From contig WBZZ01003147.1 in NCBI GenBank assembly GCA_019918135.1, forward strand, positions 82,501 to 146,500: a stretch of 64,000 nt of DNA, in the 5' to 3' direction. Below are positions 52,373-61,014 of the stretch, one piece after another. The stretch's first letter is position 1, and each line of letters opens with the position of its first letter. This stretch comes from Paulinella micropora (Eukaryota > Cercozoa > Imbricatea > Euglyphida > Paulinellidae). The position numbers and the translations under genes were made by a program. A model generated the notes under the pieces. It did no database searches, was not told the DNA's origin, and saw only the letters and a program-made list of their open reading frames with translations.

Positions 52373-53170
52373 TCAAGCATGGTACACCTTGAGTAAAATA
52401 GAAGCTTCAAAATTAAGTGGGACTTGTAAAATATGGCCTTCCGCATTTCTGAGCACGATATCAATCGATCGTAAGGATTTGGTACTATTAAACGGGACGT
52501 AATCGGGTATATCGTTTGACGATTCAAAATAGGCTTGGACTCCAAATGGAACCGACATGTTCACTTTTCCAACAACGGAGAAATTTCCACCAGCTTCAAC
52601 TAAACCAGACTGATTTAAAGCACGGCTATGGACATAAACTGCTGTTTCACCGATTAGATTGACTATAGACTGCATGGTGCTACTCGCCGCTGCCGAGATA
52701 TCGGCGGTTAGTCCTATTTTGTTTCTGATCGTACTATTATCGTAATCAAAACTATACGTATCACCTGTAAAAGCGAAATTCAATTTATTAACGGAGTTCA
52801 AAGTTATAACTGCGGAGTCTGGGGCGATTGCTGAATTAACTGCAGTTTGAAGAGCGGTAATAAACGCATCGATGGTGTATTGATTTTCTGTTACGATTGC
52901 CGTTTTTGTAGCCGATCCCGTTGTTTTGATAAGTGTAAGCGAATTGGCGTAATTTGAAATGTTTGGAAAAATGTTGGGAATTGAGATGTTTTTAACGACA
53001 TAAGCACTGATTATATCAATATTACGACCAGTTGCTGGTAAATCAACGACAAATTTTCCGTTATGATCGGTAGCGGATTTGGATTCTGTTTTATCGCTTG
53101 AGGAGACGCGAAGGAGGAAATTTTTGCGGGTGCGCTTTTCATCTTCTAAGTTGGAGATAGTAAATGACAT
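52373..53170 (-). CDS. penton (minor capsid) protein (element 2)
   Basis: 265 codons, intact. NFLLRVSSSDKTESKSATDH then GKFVVDLPATGRNIDIISAY is the single-jelly-roll opening; FSFDYDN-type and VPLNFEASILLKVYHA strands follow. It lies directly downstream of the major capsid gene in the same direction, 74 bases away. Only weakly similar to the element 1 penton. Confidence 0.74.
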   Translation of the reverse strand: MSFTISNLEDEKRTRKNFLLRVSSSDKTESKSATDHNGKFVVDLPATGRNIDIISAYVVKNISIPNIFPNISNYANSLTLIKTTGSATKTAIVTENQYTIDAFITALQTAVNSAIAPDSAVITLNSVNKLNFAFTGDTYSFDYDNSTIRNKIGLTADISAAASSTMQSIVNLIGETAVYVHSRALNQSGLVEAGGNFSVVGKVNMSVPFGVQAYFESSNDIPDYVPFNSTKSLRSIDIVLRNAEGHILQVPLNFEASILLKVYHA

Positions 53171-53244
53171 TGCTATATTATAAAATATATTATTTTTTTA
53201 ATTTTTTAATCTTTTTAACTACACATATTTTGAGTAAATAAGGG

Positions 53245-54657
53245 CTACTGCTTAACAACACAGCGAGATGGGTAGATAGACGCCACTTTGACGTATTTAA
53301 ACCAAGCAGTGATTGCGCGATCTGCGTTATAGTCGGCCGCATAACGCAGACTGACTTCCGCAGTTCGTGAGTTATTAACTGCGAGACCAGACGCTCCAAT
53401 GTGTGGCGATTGGTTGAGTGTCTGAATAATAGTAGCAAATCCTGAGTTAGATGTAAGTCCCGTCTTATCTGAAGTAGAATAATACTTGCGAAAGTTTTCA
53501 AGAGAAACAGACGAAGACATGTAAGCATCACGAATGCCCATAGTCGTTTGGAGATTGTTAATATACAATTCGGCACAGCCTCGTTGAACGGCGGCCAGAG
53601 TATCGGTGCTTCCTCCGAGTTCCATCTTTTGTTGCGGAGCATACCAATCACCAATACGGCACTGATACTGCTTATAATTCATTTGAGCAGTTCCAAGGTT
53701 ATCAATACCAGCATTGTCAGCGAGCACGTTTTGCGTGATTATATACAAGCACTGAGCACGTGCTACTGCCTTATTCACTTGAAGATTAAAATCATCTGAA
53801 GTCCCCGGGTTTGCCTTTTGATTGTAATATGTTTCATAAGTGTATGGGAGCCCATCCTTGCTTCCCATCTGTTCCATAATATTTCTCTGGACGGCGGGCG
53901 CAAGAGAGAATGTCTCCAGCATTACAACTGGATTAGACACGGTGAAAGTCAAAGCGGAACCATCAAACCCAGTAGAAACCTTACCATCAGTGCTTCCAAT
54001 AATGTTAAATGCTTCCTGAGGTGGCGCAAAGGTCAAACGAAGCCTCATACCACTAATTAGAGAGGGAGGAATGAGAGTTTCTTCATTAAACACCCCCGAG
54101 AAATAATGAAGAGGAATACAAACCTTCAAATAATTACCAGTGCCCACGACCGTGGGAGTATTAATAGCAAAATCAACAACTGAATTATCGGTAATATTAG
54201 CATTAACTTCCACAGTCTCTCGTTGTCCCGCCATCTGTGCCTGTCGGCGATAATCAAAAGGATAGTGCCACGGGAGAGTATTTCGCACCAGTTTATTCAA
54301 ATCTTCAATTCGTTCAAGTTCGCTACCATCCTTACTTTCCAACAAAAATCGTTCAAAAATAGCAGTTGCGGGTGTGTTCTGAAAGCCGATCGCGCAGTTA
54401 TTCCCTGCGGTCGTAACCAACCCATCGGCCTTGATATCAAACGACAAATAGCAATTCTTTCCATAAACAAAATCAGTGCTTGCCTGTAGTGTAAAAATCA
54501 TTTCAGTCCCCGACGAACTGGTATAAGTCTGCTGGTCGGCGAAGTTCTTCTTAAAGATACTCCCCTGCTCAGTGAGTGCTAGATTTGCTGGCAACTCATA
54601 CCTGAGGTTGTTGAGGGTCATCAACTCCTCCGTGTTTTTACTATCCTTTCCCTCCAT
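53245..54657 (-). CDS. major capsid protein (element 2)
   Basis: 470 codons, intact. NLRYELPANLALTEQGSIFK opens the protein. Next come EMIFTLQASTDFVYGKNCYL, GNYLKVCIPLHYFSGVF (junction of the two barrels), SGMRLRLTFAPPQEAF and a C-terminal AITAWFKYVKVASIYPS. The size and beta-rich pattern fit a double-jelly-roll capsid of Polinton-like viruses. The start chosen is the ATG at 54657 after a TG-rich 5' leader. Confidence 0.8.
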   Translation of the reverse strand: MEGKDSKNTEELMTLNNLRYELPANLALTEQGSIFKKNFADQQTYTSSSGTEMIFTLQASTDFVYGKNCYLSFDIKADGLVTTAGNNCAIGFQNTPATAIFERFLLESKDGSELERIEDLNKLVRNTLPWHYPFDYRRQAQMAGQRETVEVNANITDNSVVDFAINTPTVVGTGNYLKVCIPLHYFSGVFNEETLIPPSLISGMRLRLTFAPPQEAFNIIGSTDGKVSTGFDGSALTFTVSNPVVMLETFSLAPAVQRNIMEQMGSKDGLPYTYETYYNQKANPGTSDDFNLQVNKAVARAQCLYIITQNVLADNAGIDNLGTAQMNYKQYQCRIGDWYAPQQKMELGGSTDTLAAVQRGCAELYINNLQTTMGIRDAYMSSSVSLENFRKYYSTSDKTGLTSNSGFATIIQTLNQSPHIGASGLAVNNSRTAEVSLRYAADYNADRAITAWFKYVKVASIYPSRCVVKQ

Positions 54658-54732
54658 TTTTTGTTGTTGTGGTTGTAGGTTTTACACTGCTTATTATACT
54701 AATAAAAAAATATAGAATTTAAAAATAATTAA

Positions 54733-55131
54733 TTATTCACCTGAAACGGATTGTCTGATAATATCAACTGATTTCTGTATATTGTCAAGTCTCGCGTCTT
54801 GCGGGGAGGTTAATTGAAATTCTCTCGCATCAGCATTTTCAACTGCTTTCTTCAAATAAGCCAGACTGCTAACGGCAGTGTCCAAATCAACAACATCCGC
54901 ATTTCCTTTCTTATCAGAAATGTCTGTTAATGTGTTTTGAATAGTAGAAGATTTGTGTGGGACTAAATCGCCAAATTCTTTCAGTGGTTGATTAACTAAC
55001 GGGGCGCCATTGCTACTCCACAATTCAAACTGATTTAATTGAAATCCATCACTCGCGGGTCGGTTTCCTTCGTTGAGTTTGTTAATAAACTCGTTAGACA
55101 ATCTATTGGAGGCATGTGTGTTTTTAATCAT
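54733..55131 (-). CDS. small helical virion-type protein (element 2)
   Basis: 132 codons, intact. ASNRLSNEFINKLNEGNRPA and NGAPLVNQPLKEFGDLVPHK are followed by a C-terminal coil (LDNIQKSVDIIRQSVSGE). It sits in the virion gene run between capsid and ATPase genes. Unknown function. Confidence 0.58.
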   Translation of the reverse strand: MIKNTHASNRLSNEFINKLNEGNRPASDGFQLNQFELWSSNGAPLVNQPLKEFGDLVPHKSSTIQNTLTDISDKKGNADVVDLDTAVSSLAYLKKAVENADAREFQLTSPQDARLDNIQKSVDIIRQSVSGE

Positions 55132-55187
55132 CGTATATATGTAAGTTGATTTTTTTCTAATTTAAATCAACTTTAAAATATATTTTA

Positions 55188-55795
55188 TCAATTACCATTA
55201 ATTATTTTTTTCATAATTTGTAAATTCTTGTGCGTAATTCTCTCCTCTTTTATTTTCATTAAATCAGTCATGGCTTGATTAATAGTGGTATTATCTGATA
55301 CTTGCGTTGGTTTCTTAGGTTTTTTTATTTTTCTGGTGGCGGTGTCTCTTTAGAAGCATCTTCTATTGCTTCTATCTTACTTGCTGGTGTTGTAGTAGTT
55401 TGTTTTGGCACAGAAACAGGAGTTGGATTGACGGACTTCGGCAAAGAATGTTCAACCTTAGGTGCTGGAGACATTTCAACTGGTTTCGCATTTGGTTCGG
55501 GAGATGAATTATTCGCCGATGCTATGTCTGGTGCTTTTCTTTTCAATGCTTCATTTGGCATTTGGTCAGGTTGTCCGCTGGCAATAGGTTCGTTAAGTGT
55601 TTTCTTCCCCCTAGGTGCTTTTGGACGGATTAGACTTTTAATCTTACCACTCTTAATACCCTCTTCTATTTTTTTGATTGCCACATGTTCGGGTGTTCCC
55701 TTACGAATTGTTGTGAGTTTGCCTTGTCCATTTTCTTTATACCAAATTGACATTGCTTGATGATAAGGGGTCGCATATAGTTTCTGTGCTGACAT
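55188..55795 (-). pseudogene. Pro/Ser-rich protein of the virion block (element 2)
   Basis: About 200 codons. The N-terminus TPYHQAMSIWYKENGQGKLT then IRKGTPEHVAIKKIEEGIKS is compact; the middle is a disordered Pro/Thr/Lys tract (SVPKQTTTTPASKIEAIEDA) and the end is helical. The Y-H-Q-A-M...WY opening recalls a small conserved protein next to ATPase genes in Polinton-like viruses. About one break. Confidence 0.5.
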
Positions 55796-55889
55796 ATCTA
55801 TTATATATGATAGATATTATTATATTATTATGAAACAAAAAAACTTTTTAATTGAATTAGTTTATAAATTAGTTTGTGATTGAATTCAA

Positions 55890-56792
55890 TCACAAATTGG
55901 TCATATCTCTGTCCTTGTTTAGTCGTAATATTGTGGAGAAATTCTTTCTAAATTGGGCTGTTCTATCGCTGACGGTGTTATTGATTGCCAGAAATGAATA
56001 AGGTTCTGCCGTAGCATACTTAACCATATTGTAAAATTCTTTTTTGGTGAGAAAAGGGCTTTCATATTCATCTGCCAGTCTGTCAAGTTCGCTCCGCCTC
56101 ACTCCGTTAAAAATAATCATCCAATGGCAATTAATTCTTATTCTTCGTGGAAGTTGTGTATAACTCTGCGTTGCTACCCAGACTGACACTTTAGCATGTG
56201 TTGAAGCGAAAAACAACTCTGTAAGCACTTCTGATTTGAGAAATGTTTTACTCTGCGCAATGTCATCCAATAACAATAATATCTTTGGTGCTTTCTTAAA
56301 ACCTTTAGTTTTAATCAGTTCTTTTTGTTTAGTTAATATGTCTCTCATTAACTCAGGCCTATCTTCTTTGATTATGTCTTCTTTTTTTAACTTGAGAGTG
56401 TCTTCTAAAATCGGGCACGGACTTAAGCAAAAGACAACTATTCTATCATAAAACCCTTTCAACATGTTCTTTTTTGCGAGTAGATTACAAATCATGACTG
56501 ATTTACCTCCGCCAGTGCTGGCGCATATAACCATCGTGCCCATTGCTGGTAATATTCCTTCTTTTTGAATAGGGAGCAATTCAACGCTATCTCTTTGTGT
56601 TTTAATTGGTTGTATTTCCAAGTCATTGTGAAATTTGGGCGGTTTTTTGCTATCTAACTCTGTTATTACCGGCCTGTCAATAGTAAATTCCTCGTGTGCT
56701 TTTTCTATGTTGGTTTTCTCCAGATTTTGCTTCAAAAGTGTTTTTCGTGGCAACTTGTTGGCTATTAATCCTTTATGTATAGACCTCGGCAT
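55890..56792 (-). CDS. packaging ATPase (element 2)
   Basis: 300 codons, intact. Walker A is VICASTGGGKS (residues 88-98), Walker B is ILLLLDDIAQ (about 168-177), followed by the arginine/sensor region VWVATQSYTQLPRRIRIN. FtsK/HerA-A32 family genome-packaging motor. N-terminal 60 residues are basic. Not closely similar to the element 1 ATPase. Separated from the next gene start region by 53 bases containing an AGTTG...CAACT palindrome. Confidence 0.86.
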   Translation of the reverse strand: MPRSIHKGLIANKLPRKTLLKQNLEKTNIEKAHEEFTIDRPVITELDSKKPPKFHNDLEIQPIKTQRDSVELLPIQKEGILPAMGTMVICASTGGGKSVMICNLLAKKNMLKGFYDRIVVFCLSPCPILEDTLKLKKEDIIKEDRPELMRDILTKQKELIKTKGFKKAPKILLLLDDIAQSKTFLKSEVLTELFFASTHAKVSVWVATQSYTQLPRRIRINCHWMIIFNGVRRSELDRLADEYESPFLTKKEFYNMVKYATAEPYSFLAINNTVSDRTAQFRKNFSTILRLNKDRDMTNL

Positions 56793-56799
56793 CTAAAGT

Positions 56800-56840
56800 T
56801 GGTTTAATTTAAATCAACTTTTCTTATATTATAAGATATC
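56800..56840. promoter_or_regulatory. palindromes between the ATPase gene and the 1006-codon gene
   Basis: AGTTGGTTTAATTTAAATCAACTT (56797-56820, arms AGTTG/CAACT and TTTAA/TTAAA) followed by TTATATTATAAGATATC. A related AGTTGATTT...AAATCAACT hairpin stands at 55143-55173. The first is probably a 3'-end hairpin for one gene and the second a promoter motif for the ATPase gene. Confidence 0.55.
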
Positions 56841-56845
56841 TTATA

Positions 56846-59800
56846 CTATGGGTTTTGAAAATAGTTTGGATTATATCTATAATTATCATATTCGGCACCA
56901 AATGGTTGAGGTGGTGAAGCATAATTATAGAAATAAGGAGAGTAAGGACTACCAAAAGCGTAATTACTTGGAGGATTGACGAGCGGTTTAAAATCCTTTC
57001 TTTCTGGGCGAGTTTGAACTTGTCGCGGGATTTCCGCTGAGAAGTTTCGTGTTAGTTTGCGCTTCATTTTTGGAAACTCTCTTTTTTCTCTCATTCTGTT
57101 TTGAACGACGGCTCTATTGTATTTATTCAACATAAAGTGATTATTTGTGTTGCTATAAAGTGTATTGTCTAGTAATTCAAAGTCATGCTTAGTTGCTAGC
57201 ACACGATCGCGTCTTTGTTCGTTGCCTTTAATAAGTGGATTAGTTTTTGAAGTGCCGATACCTCCATTCTGATCACTTGGCATAAGAAAACGGATAAGTG
57301 CCATTAAGTCTTCTCTTTCATCGGCGGGCGATTTTCCCATAATTTTATCAACCAATTTATCAATGCTTCTCATGCTATCAACCATTTGGTCATTGGCAAC
57401 ATTTGGTTGTTCTTCGTTTTTTATATCAGTCTGTGGCGGTTGAACAGGTTCTTCAACAAATCCGCCTGTTCTTGGCACTAGTGGCACTGGCAATGGTGCG
57501 GGTACGGGTGCGGGTGTCGCTGGTGCGGGTGTTGCTTGCGGTGGGGCAGGTGCGGGTGTTGCTTGCGGTGGGGCAGGTGCGGGTGTTGCTTGCGGTGGAT
57601 TAGTTTTTTCAACTTGACTATCCTTCAATTCTAAATCCTCCAATTGCTTCATTTGGTCTGGTGTCAATTTACGCCTCACTTCTTCGTAAATTCTCTTATC
57701 CAAAATATCATCTACATCTGCTACATCTGATATACTAGCACCTTGATTTAGTGCCTGTTTGATGGCCTCTTCCCATCCAACTTTTGGATCGTCATAATTA
57801 GAAAGTTTAATTTTCTTTCCAGTTTTCTCTCTCAACGATTTAACAAATCCCTTTAAGTGCCTCGTTTGGGCACCTTTATCATCAAGTATGAGCAAGTTAT
57901 TGCCCAGTCCGATAGTATCTGCTACTACCATATTGTCTGAGTATGCGATCGGGACTTCAACACTAAGATTTATATCTTTTTCTATACTTGGTGGAATATC
58001 TTTTGTATTTATTTTTTCTATAAAATTATTAATTGTAGTTTCATTCGCTGGCGCAATAAGAGAATATCCTTTCACGCCATCGGCTTTTTCTTGCGATTTA
58101 ACCATTTGATTAAACGAATTTACCAAGTTTTCATATTGTTTGCTGAATGTAGCAGGATTGGCTATTTTATTTACCTTAAAATTAGTGTCTTTATCAAAAC
58201 CGCCCACATTATTCATAACCCCAATCATAGACATTAATGTTTTATCTACATCGCCTATAAATCCGTTATACTTCGCATCTGGAGGTGTTAATTTAATAGT
58301 TTTCCAGAATTTCATCGCGTCCAAATATGATACTCCACTGCGGACTCTCCCTTGTGCTTGTAATGCCATTTTAGATATATCTGCTTTTGAAAACCTTGAG
58401 TTGTAATTGTCAGAAATACTCTTGGCAACTTCGGCCGTAGCCAATCCATTACTCGTTAGATAATCGCTCATATTGGTAATTCTTTCAAAGTATCGTTGGT
58501 CGGCGAAGTTTTGGACATTTTTATCACCAGTAGCATACAATAAATCATGTTCAAAAGCAACTAAATCCAAAGCATCTGCTGGGAGAATGTAAGGAAACTT
58601 GCCACGAGTTCTATCTTCTAATTGAAGACGGCTTTCCACTCGTGTGCCCCCACCATTATAATTACTTCCTTCGGTATGAATTCGTTCTTCTTCCAACTTA
58701 ATGAGAGCATCTGGTTGAGCAGACCATACGCTGTATATGTGATATAGAAATGCGCCAAAACCAACCTTTGCAGTGCCTTCAACACCTGCTTTAAATGTCT
58801 GCCACGCCATCATTGTTGATACCTGCAAGCCTAATCTTCTCAACATATCCTTTAACACATAATCACCTATTCTTTGCTGTCCGCTCGCGATTAAACGAGG
58901 ATTAGGTGGAGGCAAACCCTCTGGCACTTCATTTCTTGCTAGTGCTAGCAAAATGGTATTTAAAGCATCTGATCTTCTTCTTCCAAGTAATCCAACATTC
59001 ATCGCACGTAGTTGTGGATTGTTGGCAATTAATCTCAATATCTGCCCCCACGCCAGCCTGCTCACACCATATCGCCCAACACCTGTAGCAAGGTTAAGTA
59101 ATCTATTAAGTCTGGGGCTCATAATTATCTCTTGAATACTTCTAATAATAGCATTAACAAATCTTTCTACACTTCGCGGGTCATCACCTATTCGTGGCAC
59201 AAGCATCTTGTGTTCGTCGCCTACCTGTGCTTCTATTAAAGCATCGTCTGGGTGTTTTCTCTCCCACTCTTCTCGGTTTTCTTTCCATTCTTTGTAATCT
59301 TGCTCCGCTTGCGCTCTATCCTCTCTTCGTATTACGCGAATTTTGTCCGCTTTGCCCTTTTCTTTCATATATGTTAAACCTTTATCGGTTAATCGTTTTA
59401 AGGCTTCTTCTTTATATTCTTGTTTTACCAATTGTGCTATATCACGCTTCATTTGCTGGATATTGTCTTCTATGTGTGCTATATCATATTTATCGGTAGC
59501 CATTGCTAATTTTCGCATTTCAATCATTTGTTCGTTCATAGGGGCAGTTCCGTGTTTTCTTTCAAATTCTTTCATATCAATGCCGTCATCTTGAAGGTGT
59601 GCTTTCATTTCGTCGTAATTCATATTTACATAAATACTTCGCTTATTGTCCAACGCGGTAATTCTATCTTTTAAATCCTCCATAGTATTTCCTCTTTTTG
59701 TTAAAGCATCCAATAATCTATCCGCTCTAAGCCTTTCGCGGGCTTGAATATTGATACCTTCATTAACTTGTTCATCCCAATCAGCCTCTTCGTTTGTAAA

Positions 59801-59866
59801 TAAATACTTATATTCGCGTTTGGCTTCGTTAAAATACGTAAAAAATGGTTTTTCGTGTCGTGGCAT
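56846..59866 (-). CDS. 1006-residue virion-type protein with phospholipase A2-like domain
   Basis: Intact. Residues 1-215 are helical and highly charged (ERLRADRLLDALTKRGNTME). About 230-390 is a mostly hydrophobic-helical region (LLNLATGVGRYGVSRLAW, MMAWQTFKAGVEGTAKVGFG). At about 400-470 a parvovirus VP1-type PLA2 pattern stands: a Gly-rich loop NYNGGGTRVESRL, then PADALDLVAFEHDLLYATGD with the His-Asp pair, then FADQRYFERI. A Pro/Ala repeat (PPQATPAPA three times) lies at about 755-800. The C-terminus is aromatic (NYAFGSPYSPYFYNYASPPQ). Virion PLA2 domains open endosomal membranes; that role is inferred. Confidence 0.72.
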   Translation of the reverse strand: MPRHEKPFFTYFNEAKREYKYLFTNEEADWDEQVNEGINIQARERLRADRLLDALTKRGNTMEDLKDRITALDNKRSIYVNMNYDEMKAHLQDDGIDMKEFERKHGTAPMNEQMIEMRKLAMATDKYDIAHIEDNIQQMKRDIAQLVKQEYKEEALKRLTDKGLTYMKEKGKADKIRVIRREDRAQAEQDYKEWKENREEWERKHPDDALIEAQVGDEHKMLVPRIGDDPRSVERFVNAIIRSIQEIIMSPRLNRLLNLATGVGRYGVSRLAWGQILRLIANNPQLRAMNVGLLGRRRSDALNTILLALARNEVPEGLPPPNPRLIASGQQRIGDYVLKDMLRRLGLQVSTMMAWQTFKAGVEGTAKVGFGAFLYHIYSVWSAQPDALIKLEEERIHTEGSNYNGGGTRVESRLQLEDRTRGKFPYILPADALDLVAFEHDLLYATGDKNVQNFADQRYFERITNMSDYLTSNGLATAEVAKSISDNYNSRFSKADISKMALQAQGRVRSGVSYLDAMKFWKTIKLTPPDAKYNGFIGDVDKTLMSMIGVMNNVGGFDKDTNFKVNKIANPATFSKQYENLVNSFNQMVKSQEKADGVKGYSLIAPANETTINNFIEKINTKDIPPSIEKDINLSVEVPIAYSDNMVVADTIGLGNNLLILDDKGAQTRHLKGFVKSLREKTGKKIKLSNYDDPKVGWEEAIKQALNQGASISDVADVDDILDKRIYEEVRRKLTPDQMKQLEDLELKDSQVEKTNPPQATPAPAPPQATPAPAPPQATPAPATPAPVPAPLPVPLVPRTGGFVEEPVQPPQTDIKNEEQPNVANDQMVDSMRSIDKLVDKIMGKSPADEREDLMALIRFLMPSDQNGGIGTSKTNPLIKGNEQRRDRVLATKHDFELLDNTLYSNTNNHFMLNKYNRAVVQNRMREKREFPKMKRKLTRNFSAEIPRQVQTRPERKDFKPLVNPPSNYAFGSPYSPYFYNYASPPQPFGAEYDNYRYNPNYFQNP
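57480..57600. repeat. 27-bp tandem repeats coding PPQATPAPA
   Basis: Three direct copies of a 27-base unit (GGTGCGGGTGTTGCTTGCGG type) inside the 1006-codon gene, followed by degenerate Ala-Pro codons. Confidence 0.85.
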
Positions 59867-59899
59867 TTTTTTTATCCGCTATTATATATATCTTATAAT

Positions 59900-60027
59900 A
59901 TAAGATATCTTATAATATAAGATTGGATGGAAAATAAAAAAGAAAAAAGCAAGGACGAGCAACATAAGATATCTTATAATATAAGATTGGATGGAAAATA
60001 AAAAAGAAAAAAGCAAGGACGAGCAAC
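59900..60027. repeat. 64-bp perfect tandem duplication at a gene start
   Basis: 59900-59963 and 59964-60027 are identical. The unit contains AAGATATCTTATAATATAAGAT-type palindrome, an ATGG start and the first Lys-rich codons of the following gene, so promoter and start are present twice. Confidence 0.92.
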
Positions 60028-60209
60028 AACTTGAAGAGTTGGAACGGCTAGGAAAGGAAATTGACCAAATCCGCATCACTCAGAACTTGGTGAATAGAAA
60101 CCCCAACATTTTTAGAAAACCTGAAAATATACTTTACCGCTTACCGCTATCAGATAAGCAACGAGAGGTAATTTATAATAATATAATTAAAGAGAAAGAT
60201 AATATATAA
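59991..60209 (+). CDS. small helical protein (element 2)
   Basis: 72 codons, intact. MENKKEKSKDEQQLEELERL then a coil, RNPNIFRKPENILYRLPLSD and a basic end. An identical first segment lies 64 bases upstream (59927) but is out of register because of the duplication. Its stop overlaps the next ATG (TAATG), suggesting translational coupling with gene A. Confidence 0.55.
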   Translation: MENKKEKSKDEQQLEELERLGKEIDQIRITQNLVNRNPNIFRKPENILYRLPLSDKQREVIYNNIIKEKDNI

Positions 60210-60478
60210 TGTTGTTAATACTGCTTTTTGTGTTATTTTCATCCAATAGGATGATGTTTGCTATGTCGCGGACTGCCTGCGACTTTTACTCGCGGATAAG
60301 TGAAAAAAAGAATATAAGTTGTGTTTATTGTATTCAAAAAGGTATAGATACTAAATTTAAATGTGTGTATAAGCCAATGACAGATTGGTGTATTAGTTTT
60401 GATGAAGCCTTACCATTAATGTGCTCAAATAATGATATGTGGTATAAAATACACTTATACGAGTGCTCACTTCTTTGA
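60209..60478 (+). CDS. gene A relative: small secreted Cys-rich PSI-like protein (element 2)
   Basis: 89 codons, intact. The N-terminal hydrophobic segment (MLLILLFVLFSSNRMMFA) is a likely signal peptide. RTACDFYSRISEKKNISC, YCIQKGIDTKFKC, DWCISFDEALPLMC and YECSLL match the element 1 protein at 15287-15550 in every Cys and in most residues (about 75% identical in the mature part). That is far closer than the two capsid proteins are to each other. Confidence 0.8.
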   Translation: MLLILLFVLFSSNRMMFAMSRTACDFYSRISEKKNISCVYCIQKGIDTKFKCVYKPMTDWCISFDEALPLMCSNNDMWYKIHLYECSLL

Positions 60479-60711
60479 AGCATTTGGGCTAGGAAGCACT
60501 ATACCCACCAAAAGTGTGAGTATTCCGACATAGACATTCGCAGTTTCGCAGGGGAGGTTTTTTCGCTTAATTTCACTAAACATAAGATTATTATTCCAAT
60601 GATTATAGTCATTTGAAAGAGATATTTTATTAATCTGCTATCAGTCTTCTTATTCGTCATACAACAATTCCATTCATTTTCTATCTCGTTTTCAATTTTT
60701 TTCCACCAGTC
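60467..60711 (-). pseudogene. gene B relative: one-pass membrane protein, truncated (element 2)
   Basis: ENEIENEWNCCMTNKKTDSR then LIKYLFQMTIIIGIIILCLV and KLSEK match 14799-15152. The gene ends tail to tail with gene A, overlapping it by 12 bases. Similarity stops at about 60711, where host-type GC-rich sequence begins, so the element edge cuts the gene. About one further break. Confidence 0.72.
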
Positions 60712-60719
60712 GAATCCGG

Positions 60720-61014
60720 CCACCGGTGTAGGGTTCCAACAGAATCCGGCCACCAGTCGGCCACCGGTGGCCAAGGAAAAGCGCCCTTTGGCTTGGTTTA
60801 GGGGGGGCGAGGATCGGCAGGCGGGGGGATTTCTTTTTTGTTGTAAAGGCCAAAAATAAGCTTTTTAATACCAAGAAACAAAAAAAAAGGCAGCCCACCT
60901 CTCTCTCTCTCTCTCTCTTGATTTTTGCTCGCCCTTATTTCCCAGAGCACATTTAAACGAAACCGAACGGGCTTTCTTTCTTTTCTTTTTGCAAACCAAA
61001 CCTTTTTATTTTTG
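60720..61014. other. spacer between element 2 and the F-box-like gene
   Basis: Contains short tandem words (AATCCGGCCACCAGTCGGCC-type), a G run and a (TC)n run at about 60899-60918. Contains the 3' flank of the next minus-strand gene. No gene. Confidence 0.5.

Larger units (their letters stand above)
48300..60719. mobile_element. element 2: tyrosine-recombinase Polinton-like virus, partial
   Basis: About 12.4 kb of AT-rich sequence with a virion block (penton, major capsid, ATPase, 1006-residue protein) and a tyrosine recombinase but no polymerase or rve integrase. Neither terminal inverted repeat nor a clear target duplication was found. The right edge is where the gene B relative loses similarity and GC-rich host sequence begins (about 60712). 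The left edge is uncertain. A short similar word (CCACCAG, then AAxCCG two bases on) lies at 48360 and 60713 and could mark the edges. A fossil with about two damaged genes; most others look whole. Confidence 0.82.

Noticed and set aside
48360-60719. CCACCAG words at 48360 and 60713 as attachment sites of element 2
   Set aside because: Only about 13 of 16 bases agree, and the left edge is uncertain; kept as a remark only.
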